The notes: generated by a model from the letters alone, not told the origin. DNA of 64,000 nt from Murinocardiopsis flavida (GCF_003014485.1 NZ_PYGA01000017.1:124001-188000); one strand, 5' to 3'. Shown: positions 1 to 8,481, counted from the first letter of the stretch. Made by a program: numbers and translations.

Positions 1-489
1 CGCGTCGTCCCCGCCGCACCGCACGAGGTGGCGGCCGCGCTCGCAGCGGAGCCCGAGTACAGCGAGCCCGAGTCCGCGTTCCTGCGCGTGCTGCCGTTCC
101 CCCGGCCCCGCGCCGCCGAAGGGACCGGCCTGCACGTGGGCGGCCAACGCTCCGTCGCCTTCAATCCGCGCCGCTCACTCGGCATCGGCACCCGGCCCAC
201 ACCGCGCTCGATGCGCCTGGCCGTCACCGAGAGCGCCGTCGGGCCCGACGGCGGCCGCGTCCTGTTCACCGTGGTCCACGACGACACACTCGCCCGCTGG
301 TTGGACCTGAGGGAGGCGGAGGTGGAGTGGTCGGCGGCCCCCGGCGGGACCAGAGTGGCGTGGACCCTGCGCTACGACCGGACCTTCGACCCGTCCTGGT
401 ACTGGGGCCCGATCCAGGACTACGCCGTCGACCGCGCGGCCGGCTACCTGCTCGACACCTTCAGCACCCCCGGCACGGCGAGCCCCTGA
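1..489 (+). CDS. SRPBCC-like protein, 5' end cut off by window edge
   Basis: The frame is open from base 1, so the start lies outside the window. About 160 C-terminal residues are visible. The segment with a VEWSAAPGGTRVAWTLRYDR stretch, followed by a WYWGPIQDYAVDRAAGYLLD helix, looks like the last strands and the long C-terminal helix of the START/SRPBCC helix-grip fold. This is recognition of pattern, not a database match. No catalytic residue can be assigned. The next gene on the same strand is a membrane methyltransferase-like protein 376 bases downstream, across a G-rich repeat tract, so co-transcription is uncertain. Confidence 0.55.
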   Translation, partial: RVVPAAPHEVAAALAAEPEYSEPESAFLRVLPFPRPRAAEGTGLHVGGQRSVAFNPRRSLGIGTRPTPRSMRLAVTESAVGPDGGRVLFTVVHDDTLARWLDLREAEVEWSAAPGGTRVAWTLRYDRTFDPSWYWGPIQDYAVDRAAGYLLDTFSTPGTASP

Positions 490-865
490 GGAGACCGCCG
501 CGGCAGCGCGCCAAGGGCACCGTGGCCGCGAGGAGCGCCACGGCGCGGGGGCCGCGGTCGCAAGGGGCTCTGTGGCGAGGGGGCGGCGGCCGCAAGGGGC
601 GCCGTGGTTGGGGTGTGTGGCGCGGGGGCCGCGGTCGCGTGGGGCGCCGCGGCGCGGGAGCGGTCGCAAAGGGGCGGCGGCCGCACGGGGTGCTGTGGCG
701 CGGGGGTTGGCTGCCGTCGCGGTTGCGAAGCACCCGGCGGCGCGAAGCACCACGCTGAAGATGCCCGCCAGACCTGTACCCCGCACGGACGTCGCACTGG
801 CGACCGCGAGACCCCGACCCATCACCACAACCTGACGCCCACCGATCACCACCAGGGAGACGACC
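490..865. repeat. Intergenic tract with degenerate G-rich repeats
   Basis: This 376-base gap has no convincing gene. From about 540 to 720 it is an imperfect array in which a motif close to GGGGGCCGCGGTCGCAAGG recurs, interleaved with GCGCCGTGG-like segments, at intervals of roughly 28 to 46 bases. All frames are open on both strands, but the translations are low-complexity Arg/Gly/Pro-rich and differ from copy to copy, as expected for non-coding high-GC sequence. A ribosome-binding site (GGGAGA) for the next gene lies at its right end. Confidence 0.5.
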
Positions 866-2146
866 ATGGCCGATCCGGCGCTGATCCGCGCGGTCGCGTT
901 CTTCGGGCCGCTCCTCGCCGCGCTGGCGATCGCCGCCGTGCGGCCCCCCGGCCGCGCCGCCGTTGCGGCCGCGATCGTCGGCACCGCGTGGTGCGCCGCA
1001 TCGCTGTACGCCCTCAACCTGCTCGCCGTCCACGTGGGCTGGTGGACCTTCCACGCGGACGGGGCACTGGCGCGCGGCCTGCCCGTCGACCTCTGGCTGG
1101 GCTGGGCCGTGCTGTGGGGCGCCCTCCCCGCGCTCGTCGACCGGGGCGCGACAGCGGGACGCGGCGGGGCCGCCGAGGTCGTACTGACGGTCGCGGCCTT
1201 CGGCTGGATCGACGCCGCCGTGATGCCGCTCGGCGCGCCGGTGGTCGTCCTCGGTAAGTCGTGGCTGCTGGGGGAGGCCGTCGCGCTCGCCTGCTGCCTG
1301 CTCCCCGCCGTCCTGCTCGCCCGCTGGACCCGCCGGGGGACCCGCGTCACCGCGCGGATGTGGGCGCAGGCCGTCCTCGCCGGTGCCCTGATGCTGGGGC
1401 TGCCGCTGCACCTGCTGGAGGTCCGCGTCCCATGGTCCGACGCCGTGGCGGGCGCGGGACTCCAGGTGCTCGGCGCCGTGCTGCTCCCCGGGCTGGCCGC
1501 GGCGCGCGAGTTCGCCGCTGTCGGCCGCGGCACCCCACTGCCCTACGACCCCCCTCGCAGGCTCGTCACCGGCGGCCCCTACGCCTACGTGCGCAACCCC
1601 ATGCAGCTCAGTATGGCGCTCGGCTACGCCTGCTGCGCCGTGCTCTGCGCCGACCCGCGGCTGCTCGTCGGCACCGCCGTCGCCGTCGGCTACGGGGCGG
1701 GCTTCGCGGCCTGGCACGAGGGCGCCGAACTCGCCGCGGCGCACGGCGCCCGCTGGGCCCGCTACCGGGCGGGCGTGCGCCCGTGGCTGCCCCGGCTGCG
1801 GCCCTGGCCCGGCCGCCCGGACGCGGTGGTCTACCTCGCCGAAGGCTGCACGATGTGCTCGGGGCTGGCGCGGTGGCTGGCCGCGCGGGATCCGGTGGCG
1901 CTGCGCATCCGGGCCGCGGAGGACCACCCCGAACCGCTGCGTCGCATGGCCTACGTGGGCGCCGACGGGGTGGCGGCATCGGGGCCCGAGGCGCTCGCGC
2001 GCGCACTGGAGCACCTGCACCTGGGGTGGGCGCTGGCAGGGTGGGCGCTCGCCCTGCCGGGCGTCCGGCGCAGTGTCCGGTTCGCCGGGGACGCCTTCGG
2101 CGCTGGTCCGATGACGCCGCGCCCGGTGCGCGGCGCCGGGGCGTGA
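866..2146 (+). CDS. Membrane methyltransferase (ICMT/PEMT-like) fused to a C-terminal C-x2-C thioredoxin-like domain
   Basis: The 426-residue protein has about eight hydrophobic segments. Residues around 230-300 carry the isoprenylcysteine methyltransferase / phospholipid methyltransferase signature: a GPYAYVRNPMQLS loop and, further on, an E-x-x-LAAAHG-x-x-W-x-x-Y segment, which in this family binds SAM at the membrane surface. After residue 320 a soluble tail begins with VVYLAEGCTMCSGLARWL (Cys328 and Cys331), resembling DCC/DUF393 thiol-disulfide domains. The ATG at 866 follows a GGGAGA site. The fusion suggests either a redox-controlled methyltransferase or a membrane thiol-modifying enzyme. 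The substrate is unknown; actinobacterial proteins of this type are not tied to prenylated proteins. Confidence 0.65.
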   Translation: MADPALIRAVAFFGPLLAALAIAAVRPPGRAAVAAAIVGTAWCAASLYALNLLAVHVGWWTFHADGALARGLPVDLWLGWAVLWGALPALVDRGATAGRGGAAEVVLTVAAFGWIDAAVMPLGAPVVVLGKSWLLGEAVALACCLLPAVLLARWTRRGTRVTARMWAQAVLAGALMLGLPLHLLEVRVPWSDAVAGAGLQVLGAVLLPGLAAAREFAAVGRGTPLPYDPPRRLVTGGPYAYVRNPMQLSMALGYACCAVLCADPRLLVGTAVAVGYGAGFAAWHEGAELAAAHGARWARYRAGVRPWLPRLRPWPGRPDAVVYLAEGCTMCSGLARWLAARDPVALRIRAAEDHPEPLRRMAYVGADGVAASGPEALARALEHLHLGWALAGWALALPGVRRSVRFAGDAFGAGPMTPRPVRGAGA

Positions 2147-2412
2147 GGACGGGGCGTCCGGGCGTCCGCCACAGCGTCCCGTAGGCACGGGCGGGGTGTA
2201 CGGACGGGCCGTGCGGGGGAGGCCGGGGAGGGCCGCCCCCGCCGCCGCTGCCCCCGAGGACGGGGTCCGGTACGCGGTGCGGAACCGTACCTCCCCGGTG
2301 CCCGGCTGTGCCCGAGAGGCACGCTGGTGCATACTCGGTTCGGCGCACAACGGGCGGAGCGCACCGGGGGCACGGGACATCTGTCGGATCGGGTCACGGA
2401 AAATCGAGGGCA

Positions 2413-4659
2413 ATGGACGAACAGGCCATGCTCACGCGCGATCTCGTATTGCGCCTCTGCGCCAACGCGACGGAGTTCGACGAACACTGGTTGCGCACCG
2501 ACCACAAGGTCGTCGCGCCCTTCACCGCCGCGCGCGACACCACGCTCCTCAGCGCCATCGTCAACGCCGGCCGCGCCGTCGGGGTGGACCACCTGCTGGT
2601 CTGCCGCACCCGCGCCGAGCACGCGTACGAGCCGGTCACCCAGGTGCCCACCGACACGGCCGTCCTGATCGAGCTGATCCGCGAGTGGGGCAGCGAACCG
2701 ACCGACTTCCTCGTGGTCGTCGAGGACACGTCGGCGGCGATCCTGGTGACCGCCTCCATGCTGACCGTCGCTGTCGGTCCGGACGACTTCGTCCGGACCT
2801 TCGTGGGCGCCGACATCGCCCGCGCCCGCATCGAGTTCGCCGACGAGGCGCGGCTGAGCCGCGACCCGGACCTGCTGCGCGCCGCCCACCACTACAACTG
2901 CCTGGAGCAGGGCGGTCGGCACGCGCGCGGCGCCAGACGCGGCCCAGGACCCGACCTGGCCGAGCGCGTCCACGCGCGCGCGGCCCGCGTCCGCGAGGGC
3001 GCGCCCCGCGCCGCGGCCGCGTTCGGCGCCCTGCGCGGCGTGTGGGGGTGGCTCCTGGTCGCGGTGCTGGTCCTCGCCACACTGTTCGCCCCCGGCGTCT
3101 CGGCGACGGTCCCGCTGCTGCTGGGGACGCTGTGGCTGCTCGCCCAGCTCGCGCTGCCCGCACGCTCGCGCACCGTGAGCTTCGCGGCGCTGGTCCGGGT
3201 GATCGCGTTGGGCGCGCTTATGGCGTGGCCCATCGCGCTGGTGGAACTGGCGTTCGCCGGGGCCGTCGGCTTCGACCCCGAGGACCAGTACGCCTACGCC
3301 TACATCGCGGTCCCGGTGGAGGAGATCGCCAAGTTCGCTCCGCTGCTGCTGTGCTGGCTGGTGGCGCGGCGCCAGGTCAAGCGCCTCGCTGCGGTCGACT
3401 TCCTGCTGCTCGCCGCCGCCGCCGGAGCGGGGTTCCACCTCGCCGAGCAGCTCATGCTCACGGCCGCGACGATCGGCAGCGGGACGGAGGGCTGGTCGCC
3501 GGGCCGGCTCGGCGTGTTCGCCCTGCTGCCCGGCGGTGTGGAACTCCCCGTTGAGGGGATCCGCTTCTCCGGCCACGGGGTGACCGCCGCGCTTGTCGGG
3601 GGTGCGGTCGGGCTCGCGGTCGTCGGCCGGCGCATGTACGGGGTGTGGCTCTGGCTGCTCCCTCCGATCGCCATCGGGATCGCGGCGCTGGAGCACCTGA
3701 ACTACAACGCCGCCATGGCGCAGCTCGACCCCACAGCCGTCACCGCGTTCATGTTCGCCCTGGTCGGCAACGGCTTCGCCACACGCTGGCTGCTCCTCCT
3801 GCTGCTCGTCGCGGCGGTCGTCATGGACTTCCGGATCGCCCGGCTCGGCGCCGACACCACACCGCGGCTGCCGGGGCGCGCGCCCTTGACCGGGCTGCTG
3901 CGCTGGGCGCGCGGCCGGGCGGTGCGGGCGCGGGTGCGCGTACCCGGCGACATCGCGCCCGGTTTCCGGCGGGTGGCGCTGGGCTGGGCACGGGTTCCGG
4001 TGACCCTGGCGGAGGCGGCGTCGTCGATGCTGCACGAGTTCAACGTGACGCTGGTCGCGGCCTCGCGCGGCCCCGACACCCTGTTCACGGCCTGGCGGTT
4101 CCTGCGCCAGCGGCGGGGCTTCGCCATGGGCGCGGCGCGCGCCGGGGCGAAGGCGTGGCGCCGCAGCCCGAGCCGCGAGGAGCTCGCCGAGACGGAGACG
4201 GAGCTCGCGACCGCCATGGGTGTGGGCCCGCGCGCCGCCGGGGCCGCTGCCGTCGCGGCGGCGGCCGTCATGGTCCCCGTACTGCTCGTCGCGCCGGGAC
4301 CCGGGCCGGCGGCCGCGCCGGAGAACGGCGCCTACGCCCTGCTCCTCATGCGCGAGGCGACCGACTGGATCGGCACCCTCTCCGCCGCCGAGCGGGCATG
4401 GCTGTTCGCCGGGCTGGCGTCGATGCTCGGCCTCCTGGTCAGCGGCTGGAGCGTGCCCTACGCCAAGCCGAGCCTCCGGCACTTCCTGCGCGCGCCCGGC
4501 CGCGCCACCGGGTCGTTCCTCGGCGCGCTGGCGCCCGGCCAGGTGCCCTACGGGGTCGCGGCCCTGGTGGGCATGGCGCTCCCGAAGAGCACCGACACCC
4601 TGCTGAAGCGCCGAACCCGCCCCTCACCCCCCGGATCGGGCACTACCCAGGCGCGATGA
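2413..4659 (+). CDS. PrsW-family intramembrane metalloprotease with extra N- and C-terminal regions
   Basis: The start is placed at MDEQAM; upstream in-frame codons lack a better site. Residues 1-170 are soluble and unrecognised. The central membrane part carries the PrsW signatures: E303-E304-x2-K307, F341-x3-E345 (GFHLAEQ), His388 in SGHGVTAAL, and a later ALEHLNYN histidine. PrsW enzymes cleave membrane anti-sigma factors inside the bilayer, as in Bacillus site-1 cleavage of RsiW. The remaining 300 residues contain a basic cytosolic segment and two further hydrophobic segments, ending with a lysine/arginine-rich tail. At 748 residues it is more than twice the usual PrsW length. No anti-sigma substrate gene is adjacent. 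Confidence 0.7.
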   Translation: MDEQAMLTRDLVLRLCANATEFDEHWLRTDHKVVAPFTAARDTTLLSAIVNAGRAVGVDHLLVCRTRAEHAYEPVTQVPTDTAVLIELIREWGSEPTDFLVVVEDTSAAILVTASMLTVAVGPDDFVRTFVGADIARARIEFADEARLSRDPDLLRAAHHYNCLEQGGRHARGARRGPGPDLAERVHARAARVREGAPRAAAAFGALRGVWGWLLVAVLVLATLFAPGVSATVPLLLGTLWLLAQLALPARSRTVSFAALVRVIALGALMAWPIALVELAFAGAVGFDPEDQYAYAYIAVPVEEIAKFAPLLLCWLVARRQVKRLAAVDFLLLAAAAGAGFHLAEQLMLTAATIGSGTEGWSPGRLGVFALLPGGVELPVEGIRFSGHGVTAALVGGAVGLAVVGRRMYGVWLWLLPPIAIGIAALEHLNYNAAMAQLDPTAVTAFMFALVGNGFATRWLLLLLLVAAVVMDFRIARLGADTTPRLPGRAPLTGLLRWARGRAVRARVRVPGDIAPGFRRVALGWARVPVTLAEAASSMLHEFNVTLVAASRGPDTLFTAWRFLRQRRGFAMGAARAGAKAWRRSPSREELAETETELATAMGVGPRAAGAAAVAAAAVMVPVLLVAPGPGPAAAPENGAYALLLMREATDWIGTLSAAERAWLFAGLASMLGLLVSGWSVPYAKPSLRHFLRAPGRATGSFLGALAPGQVPYGVAALVGMALPKSTDTLLKRRTRPSPPGSGTTQAR

Positions 4660-5171
4660 TCCGAACGGCCGGACGGTGGCTCCGACAGCGATCGTCGAAC
4701 CTCGGCTGCCAGGCGTGGTGCACGGACGTGCCCCGTCCACTGAGCGGCCTTGTCCGCAGGCGGCCCACCGTCGTCTTGGGGAAGAGCGGCGCCAAGGGCG
4801 GCGGGTGCTCGGGGTGAGCGGTGCGCGGCACGGTTCCCGGGTGGGGGGAGCGGCACCGAGGGCGGCGGATGTCCGGGGCCGCGGTCACCTTCCCGATGTC
4901 TGATTCCTCCGCATTCCCCCGCTGATCTTGACGAAAGTGTTCCCTCAATCGCGGTCGAGGGAACGGTTTTTCGTCAAGATCAGCAAGAGAACCGGACGGA
5001 AGCGCCCACCCACCGCCCTTGGTGCCGCTTTTCCCGCAGACCACGCGCATGCCGCCCGGAGACAAGGCCGTCCCGCAGAGCTGCGGCCCAAGAACACCGA
5101 AGGTCCAGCCGCGGTCACAGGGAACCGGTTCGTCGAGATAGGCGAACAAGTGGGCGTGCGGTGGGCCGCCC
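4660..5171. repeat. Non-coding inverted-repeat element between the protease and the AbrB gene
   Basis: No gene is supported in these 512 bases. Two arms of about 63 bases, 4745-4807 and 5007-5070, are imperfect inverted copies: each contains CGGCCTTGTC, and each has a core of the form AAGAGCGGCGCCAAGGGCGG (right arm read on the minus strand, AAAAGCGGCACCAAGGGCGG). A third, direct copy of the core lies at 4842-4871. Between the arms is a long hairpin at 4921-4984. Nested inverted repeats with no open frame fit a palindromic intergenic repeat or a MITE-like element. No terminal direct duplication could be identified. Confidence 0.6.
4921..4984. repeat. Long hairpin at centre of inverted-repeat element
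   Basis: The left arm 4921-4946 begins GCTGATCTTGACGAAA and ends GTTCCCTC. The right arm 4957-4984 begins GAGGGAAC and ends TTTCGTCAAGATCAGC, the exact complement of the left outer 16 bases. About 24 base pairs form with a 2-base asymmetry, around a 10-base loop (4947-4956). There is no T run after it, so it is not a standard terminator. Confidence 0.8.
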
Positions 5172-5420
5172 TCAACCGCGGAGCAGTGCCATCAGTTCGT
5201 CGGTGCTCATCCCCGCGGTGTCCGGCGCTGTTCTGCTGACGCGCAGCCGCCGGACCATCCGCCGTCCACGGGTGTCCCTGCCGGGCACGCGGACGATCCG
5301 CGGCGCCTCGCCGTCCGCCACCACGTCGACCTCGTCGCCTTGGCGCGAGCCGAACCTGGACCGCAGCGCCGCGGGAATGGTCACCTGGCCCTTGGCATTG
5401 ATCCGCATCGTGTCACCCAT
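5172..5420 (-). CDS. AbrB/MazE/SpoVT-type DNA-binding protein
   Basis: The 82-residue protein opens with MGDTMRINAKGQVTIPAALR, the swapped-hairpin AbrB domain (residues 5-45, with the conserved KGQVTIP turn). This domain dimerises and binds DNA in transition-state regulators and in MazE/VapB antitoxins. A basic linker and a short helical tail (STDELMALLRG) follow, where antitoxins usually contact their toxin. The start could be either Met1 or Met5. No PIN, MazF or other toxin gene lies next to it, so it is either solitary or its partner has been lost. It is divergent from alr, and a perfect GTGGTACCAC palindrome sits just upstream, suggesting autoregulation. Confidence 0.8.
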   Translation of the reverse strand: MGDTMRINAKGQVTIPAALRSRFGSRQGDEVDVVADGEAPRIVRVPGRDTRGRRMVRRLRVSRTAPDTAGMSTDELMALLRG

Positions 5421-5435
5421 GGAGTGCGAATACCC

Positions 5436-5445
5436 GTGGTACCAC
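5436..5445. promoter_or_regulatory. Palindrome upstream of the AbrB-type gene
   Basis: The perfect 10-base palindrome GTGGTACCAC lies 16 bases upstream of the AbrB-type start codon, in the region shared with alr. AbrB/MazE-type proteins commonly bind palindromes in their own promoters, so this is a plausible operator. Binding is inferred only from position and symmetry. Confidence 0.35.
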
Positions 5446-5531
5446 CCCGCCGGTCTGACGGGCGGTGATTTTCCCGTGCGGGCCCTGGCGGACGGCCTTC
5501 GTAGGCGTGGCGGGCGTGCCAGACTTGGCGC

Positions 5532-6671
5532 ATGCCTCATTTCGCCGAAGCCCACATCGACCTGGGCGCCATCAGCGGCAACGTCGCCGCCTTGCGTGCG
5601 CGCGCGCCGCACGCCCAGGCCATGGGCGTCGTCAAGGCCGACGGGTACGGCCACGGGATGCTGCCGGCCGCGCGCGCCATGCTCGACGGCGGCGCCACCT
5701 GGTTGGGTACGGCGCTCGTCGAGGAGGCGCTGGAGCTGCGCCGCGCCGGGATCACCGTGCCGGTGGTCGCCTGGATCCTGCCGCCGAGCGCGCCCCTGTC
5801 CGAGGCCATCGCCGTGGGAATCGACCTGGGGGTGAGCTCCCTCCCCGTCCTCGACGCCGTGATCGCCGCGGCCGGTGCCGCCGGCCGCACCGCCCGCGTC
5901 CACCTCAAGGCCGACACCGGGCTGGGCCGCGGCGGGATCATGCCGGCCGAGTGGCCCGCGGCGACCGCGGCGGCGGCCCGCGCGGAGGCGGCGGAGCAGA
6001 TCGAGGTCATCGGGGTGTTCTCGCACTTCGCCTGCTCCGACGAACCCGGGCACCCGTCCATCGGTGCGCAGATCGCCGCGTTCCACGAGGCACTGGCGCA
6101 GGCGGAGAAGGCAGGACTGCGCCCCGAGGTGCGGCACATCGCCAACTCCGCAGCGGCCCTCACCCTGCCCGAGTCGCACTTCGACCTCGTCCGGCTGGGC
6201 ATCGCGTCCTACGGCCTGAGCCCCATCCCCGGCCTGCCCGACACCGGGCTGCGCCCGGCCATGACACTGCGCTCCGAGATCGCGCTGGTCAAGCGGGTCC
6301 CGGCCGGTGCGGGGGTGTCCTACGGGCACCGGTACACCACCGACCGCCCCACCTCGCTCGCCCTCGTGCCGCTCGGCTACGCCGACGGGGTGCCGCGCGC
6401 CGCGACCAACAAGGGCCCGGTGCTCGCCGCCGGGCGCCGCCGCACCATCGCGGGGACCGTGTGCATGGACCAGTTCATGCTCGACATCGGCGACGACAAC
6501 GCCCGGCCCGGCGACCACGCGGTGCTGTTCGGCCCCGGCGACGACGGCGAGGCCACCGCGCAGGACTGGGCCGACGTCCTCGACACGATCCCCTACGAGA
6601 TCGTCACCCGGATCGGCGCCCGGGTCCCCCGCGGCTACACGCGGCCGGACGGCGCCGGTGCGCGCGGGTGA
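5532..6671 (+). CDS. alr: Alanine racemase
   Basis: This 379-residue cytoplasmic PLP enzyme interconverts L- and D-alanine for peptidoglycan. The PLP-binding lysine is Lys35 in GVVKADGYGHG, and the catalytic tyrosine lies in AGVSYGHRY near residue 263. The substrate-side VCMDQFMLDIG motif of the C-terminal beta domain is also present. Length matches the family. There is no good ribosome-binding site before ATG 5532, so translation may be leaderless or start slightly differently. It heads the run alr-tsaE-tsaB-rimI-tsaD, an order conserved in many actinobacteria. Confidence 0.95.
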   Translation: MPHFAEAHIDLGAISGNVAALRARAPHAQAMGVVKADGYGHGMLPAARAMLDGGATWLGTALVEEALELRRAGITVPVVAWILPPSAPLSEAIAVGIDLGVSSLPVLDAVIAAAGAAGRTARVHLKADTGLGRGGIMPAEWPAATAAAARAEAAEQIEVIGVFSHFACSDEPGHPSIGAQIAAFHEALAQAEKAGLRPEVRHIANSAAALTLPESHFDLVRLGIASYGLSPIPGLPDTGLRPAMTLRSEIALVKRVPAGAGVSYGHRYTTDRPTSLALVPLGYADGVPRAATNKGPVLAAGRRRTIAGTVCMDQFMLDIGDDNARPGDHAVLFGPGDDGEATAQDWADVLDTIPYEIVTRIGARVPRGYTRPDGAGARG

Positions 6672-6803
6672 GCACGGCAGCCGCAACGACTCCGGAAAGT
6701 GCCTACCCTGGAGTCGTGCGGCGACACCGGCCGCATGACGCCCTGCGCGCCCCGCGCCCGCACCGACCGGCGGCGTCACCCACGCATACGACCCCGTGAG
6801 CGC

Positions 6804-7313
6804 ATGATCGAGACCACCCATGACCCCGCAGCCCGCAGCGACGACGGCGCATACGCCCAGGACGTCGTGGCGGCGACAGACGCCGACATGCGCGCGCTCG
6901 GCGGCCGCGTCGCGGCCCTCGCCCGAGCGGGCGACCTGCTGATCCTGTCCGGTCCGCTCGGCGCGGGCAAGACCACCTTCACCCAGGGCCTCGCCGCTGC
7001 GCTCGGAGTGCGCGGCCGGGTCACCTCGCCGACGTTCGTCATCGCGCGCACGCACCCGTCGCTCAACGGGGGACCCGACCTCGTCCACGTCGACGCCTAC
7101 CGCCTGGGCCGCGCCGAGGAACTCGACGACCTCGACCTCGACGCCGGGCTGCCCGACTCCGTGACGGTCGTGGAGTGGGGCGAGAACGTCGCGGAGGAGC
7201 TGAGCGAGGCCCGCCTCGAAATCGCGATCGAGCGCCGCCCCGATGACACGCGCGCCGTCAGGCTCACCGCGGTCGGTGCCCGCTGGGTCGGTGCCCTCAC
7301 AGGAATGGGCTGA
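6804..7313 (+). CDS. tsaE: tRNA t6A biosynthesis ATPase TsaE
   Basis: TsaE is the ATPase partner of TsaB-TsaD in making N6-threonylcarbamoyladenosine at A37 of ANN-decoding tRNAs. The Walker A motif is in LSGPLGAGKTTFTQGL, followed by the VTSPTFVIARTH switch segment and a VVEWGENV motif near the end. The start is taken at MIETTHDP (169 residues), which gives the family length. An upstream frame extension is open but Arg-rich and unlike TsaE. It ends 5 bases before tsaB, consistent with one transcript. Confidence 0.9.
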   Translation: MIETTHDPAARSDDGAYAQDVVAATDADMRALGGRVAALARAGDLLILSGPLGAGKTTFTQGLAAALGVRGRVTSPTFVIARTHPSLNGGPDLVHVDAYRLGRAEELDDLDLDAGLPDSVTVVEWGENVAEELSEARLEIAIERRPDDTRAVRLTAVGARWVGALTGMG

Positions 7314-7318
7314 ACGCC

Positions 7319-8002
7319 GTGCTGCTGCTCGCCTTCGACACCGCCACCCCCGCCGTCACCATGGCCGTCTGCGAACCCGACGGCGACGGTGCGCGGGTCC
7401 GCGCGCAGGCGTCCTCGGTCGACGCCCGCCGCCACGGCGAACTCCTCGCCCCCGGTATCGCGGCGGTGGTCGAGCAGGCCGGGGCGCGCCCCGCCGACCT
7501 CACCCACATCGCCGTCGGGATCGGCCCCGGCCCCTACACAGGGCTGCGGGTGGGGCTCGCGACCGCGCACGCCCTCGCCGACGCGCTCGGCATCGCCTGC
7601 CACGGCGTGCACACACTCGACGCCCTCGCGCTGGGCTCCGGGCGCGACACCCCCTTCGTGGCGGCGACCGACGCCCGCCGCAAGGAGGTGTTCTGGGCCC
7701 GCTACGCCGACGCCCGCACCCGCACCGGCGAGATCCGGGTCGACCGGCCCGCCGAGATCGACACCGGCGGCCTGCCCGCGATCGGGCAGGGCGCGCTGAT
7801 GTACCCGGCGGAGTTCGGACTCGACGGCGACGCCCCCGCGGCGGCCGAACCCCTCTACCCCTCGGCGGCCCACGTGGGCGGGTTCGCCCTGCGCGCACTG
7901 GCAGCGGGCGAACCGCTCCCCGAACCGCGGCCGCTGTACCTGCGCCGCCCCGACGCCGTCGAACCCGGCGGACCGAAGAAGGTGCGGCAGTGGCAGGCGT
8001 GA
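7319..8002 (+). CDS. tsaB: tRNA threonylcarbamoyladenosine biosynthesis protein TsaB
   Basis: TsaB is the non-catalytic ASKHA-fold partner that dimerises with TsaD. The GTG start gives MLLLAFDTATPAVTMAV, the usual N-terminus. The GIGPGPYTGLRVGLATA motif and the helix after it are the conserved TsaD-contact region. The C-terminal half is short and variable, as in other actinobacteria (227 residues total). It overlaps the proposed rimI start, which places it in a translationally coupled operon. Confidence 0.93.
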   Translation: MLLLAFDTATPAVTMAVCEPDGDGARVRAQASSVDARRHGELLAPGIAAVVEQAGARPADLTHIAVGIGPGPYTGLRVGLATAHALADALGIACHGVHTLDALALGSGRDTPFVAATDARRKEVFWARYADARTRTGEIRVDRPAEIDTGGLPAIGQGALMYPAEFGLDGDAPAAAEPLYPSAAHVGGFALRALAAGEPLPEPRPLYLRRPDAVEPGGPKKVRQWQA

Positions 8003-8481
8003 ACGCCGCGGCCGCCGTGCGGCCCATGACGGTCGCCGATGTCGCGCCGGTCATGGAGCTGGAGCGGTCCCTGTTCCCCAAGGACGCCTGGAGCGAGGGG
8101 ATGCTCCGCGACGAGCTGTCCCACGACTCCCGGTACTACCTGGTGGCGGAGGACCCCGCGGGGCCCGGCATCGTGGGCTACGCGGGCCTGCGGTCGGTCC
8201 CCCCTGAAGGCGACGTGCAGACCATCGCCGTCGACCCTGCCTGGCAGGGCCGCGGCGTCGGGACGCTGCTGCTGGAGGGCCTGCTCGCCGAAGCAGCGGC
8301 GCGCGCGAGCACCGAGGTGTTCCTGGAGGTCCGCGCCGAGAACCGGCGCGCGAAGGACCTCTACACGCGTTTCGGCTTCGTGCAGGTGGGCCTGCGCAAG
8401 GGCTACTACGCCGACGAGGACGCCATTGTGATGTGCCGCTCCGCGCCCAAGCCCGGTGACGCGGACGGGGCGTCCGGGTGA
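7990..8481 (+). CDS. rimI: Ribosomal protein S18-alanine N-acetyltransferase (RimI-like GNAT)
   Basis: The GNAT fold is clear: [18 protein letters not shown] opens it, and [19 protein letters not shown] is the acetyl-CoA pyrophosphate loop. [17 protein letters not shown] follows, with the conserved NxxAxxxYxxxGF pattern. In bacteria RimI acetylates the N-terminus of ribosomal protein S18 and is regularly placed between tsaB and tsaD. The GTG at 7990 has an AAGAAGG site 7 bases upstream. A second GTG at 7999 would make a 4-base overlap with the tsaB stop and is the alternative. Confidence 0.88.
   Translation: MAGVNAAAAVRPMTVADVAPVMELERSLFPKDAWSEGMLRDELSHDSRYYLVAEDPAGPGIVGYAGLRSVPPEGDVQTIAVDPAWQGRGVGTLLLEGLLAEAAARASTEVFLEVRAENRRAKDLYTRFGFVQVGLRKGYYADEDAIVMCRSAPKPGDADGASG

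Noticed and set aside
490-865. Small Arg/Gly-rich genes in the repeat tract
   Set aside because: Several frames are open, but none has a ribosome-binding site and conserved-looking sequence, and the repeats are not in a constant reading frame.
175-1533. Long open frames on the minus strand and in shifted frames throughout, such as 175-1533
   Set aside because: They lie opposite or across better-supported genes, have Arg/Pro/Ala-rich low-complexity translations and no motifs, and arise from high GC suppressing stop codons.
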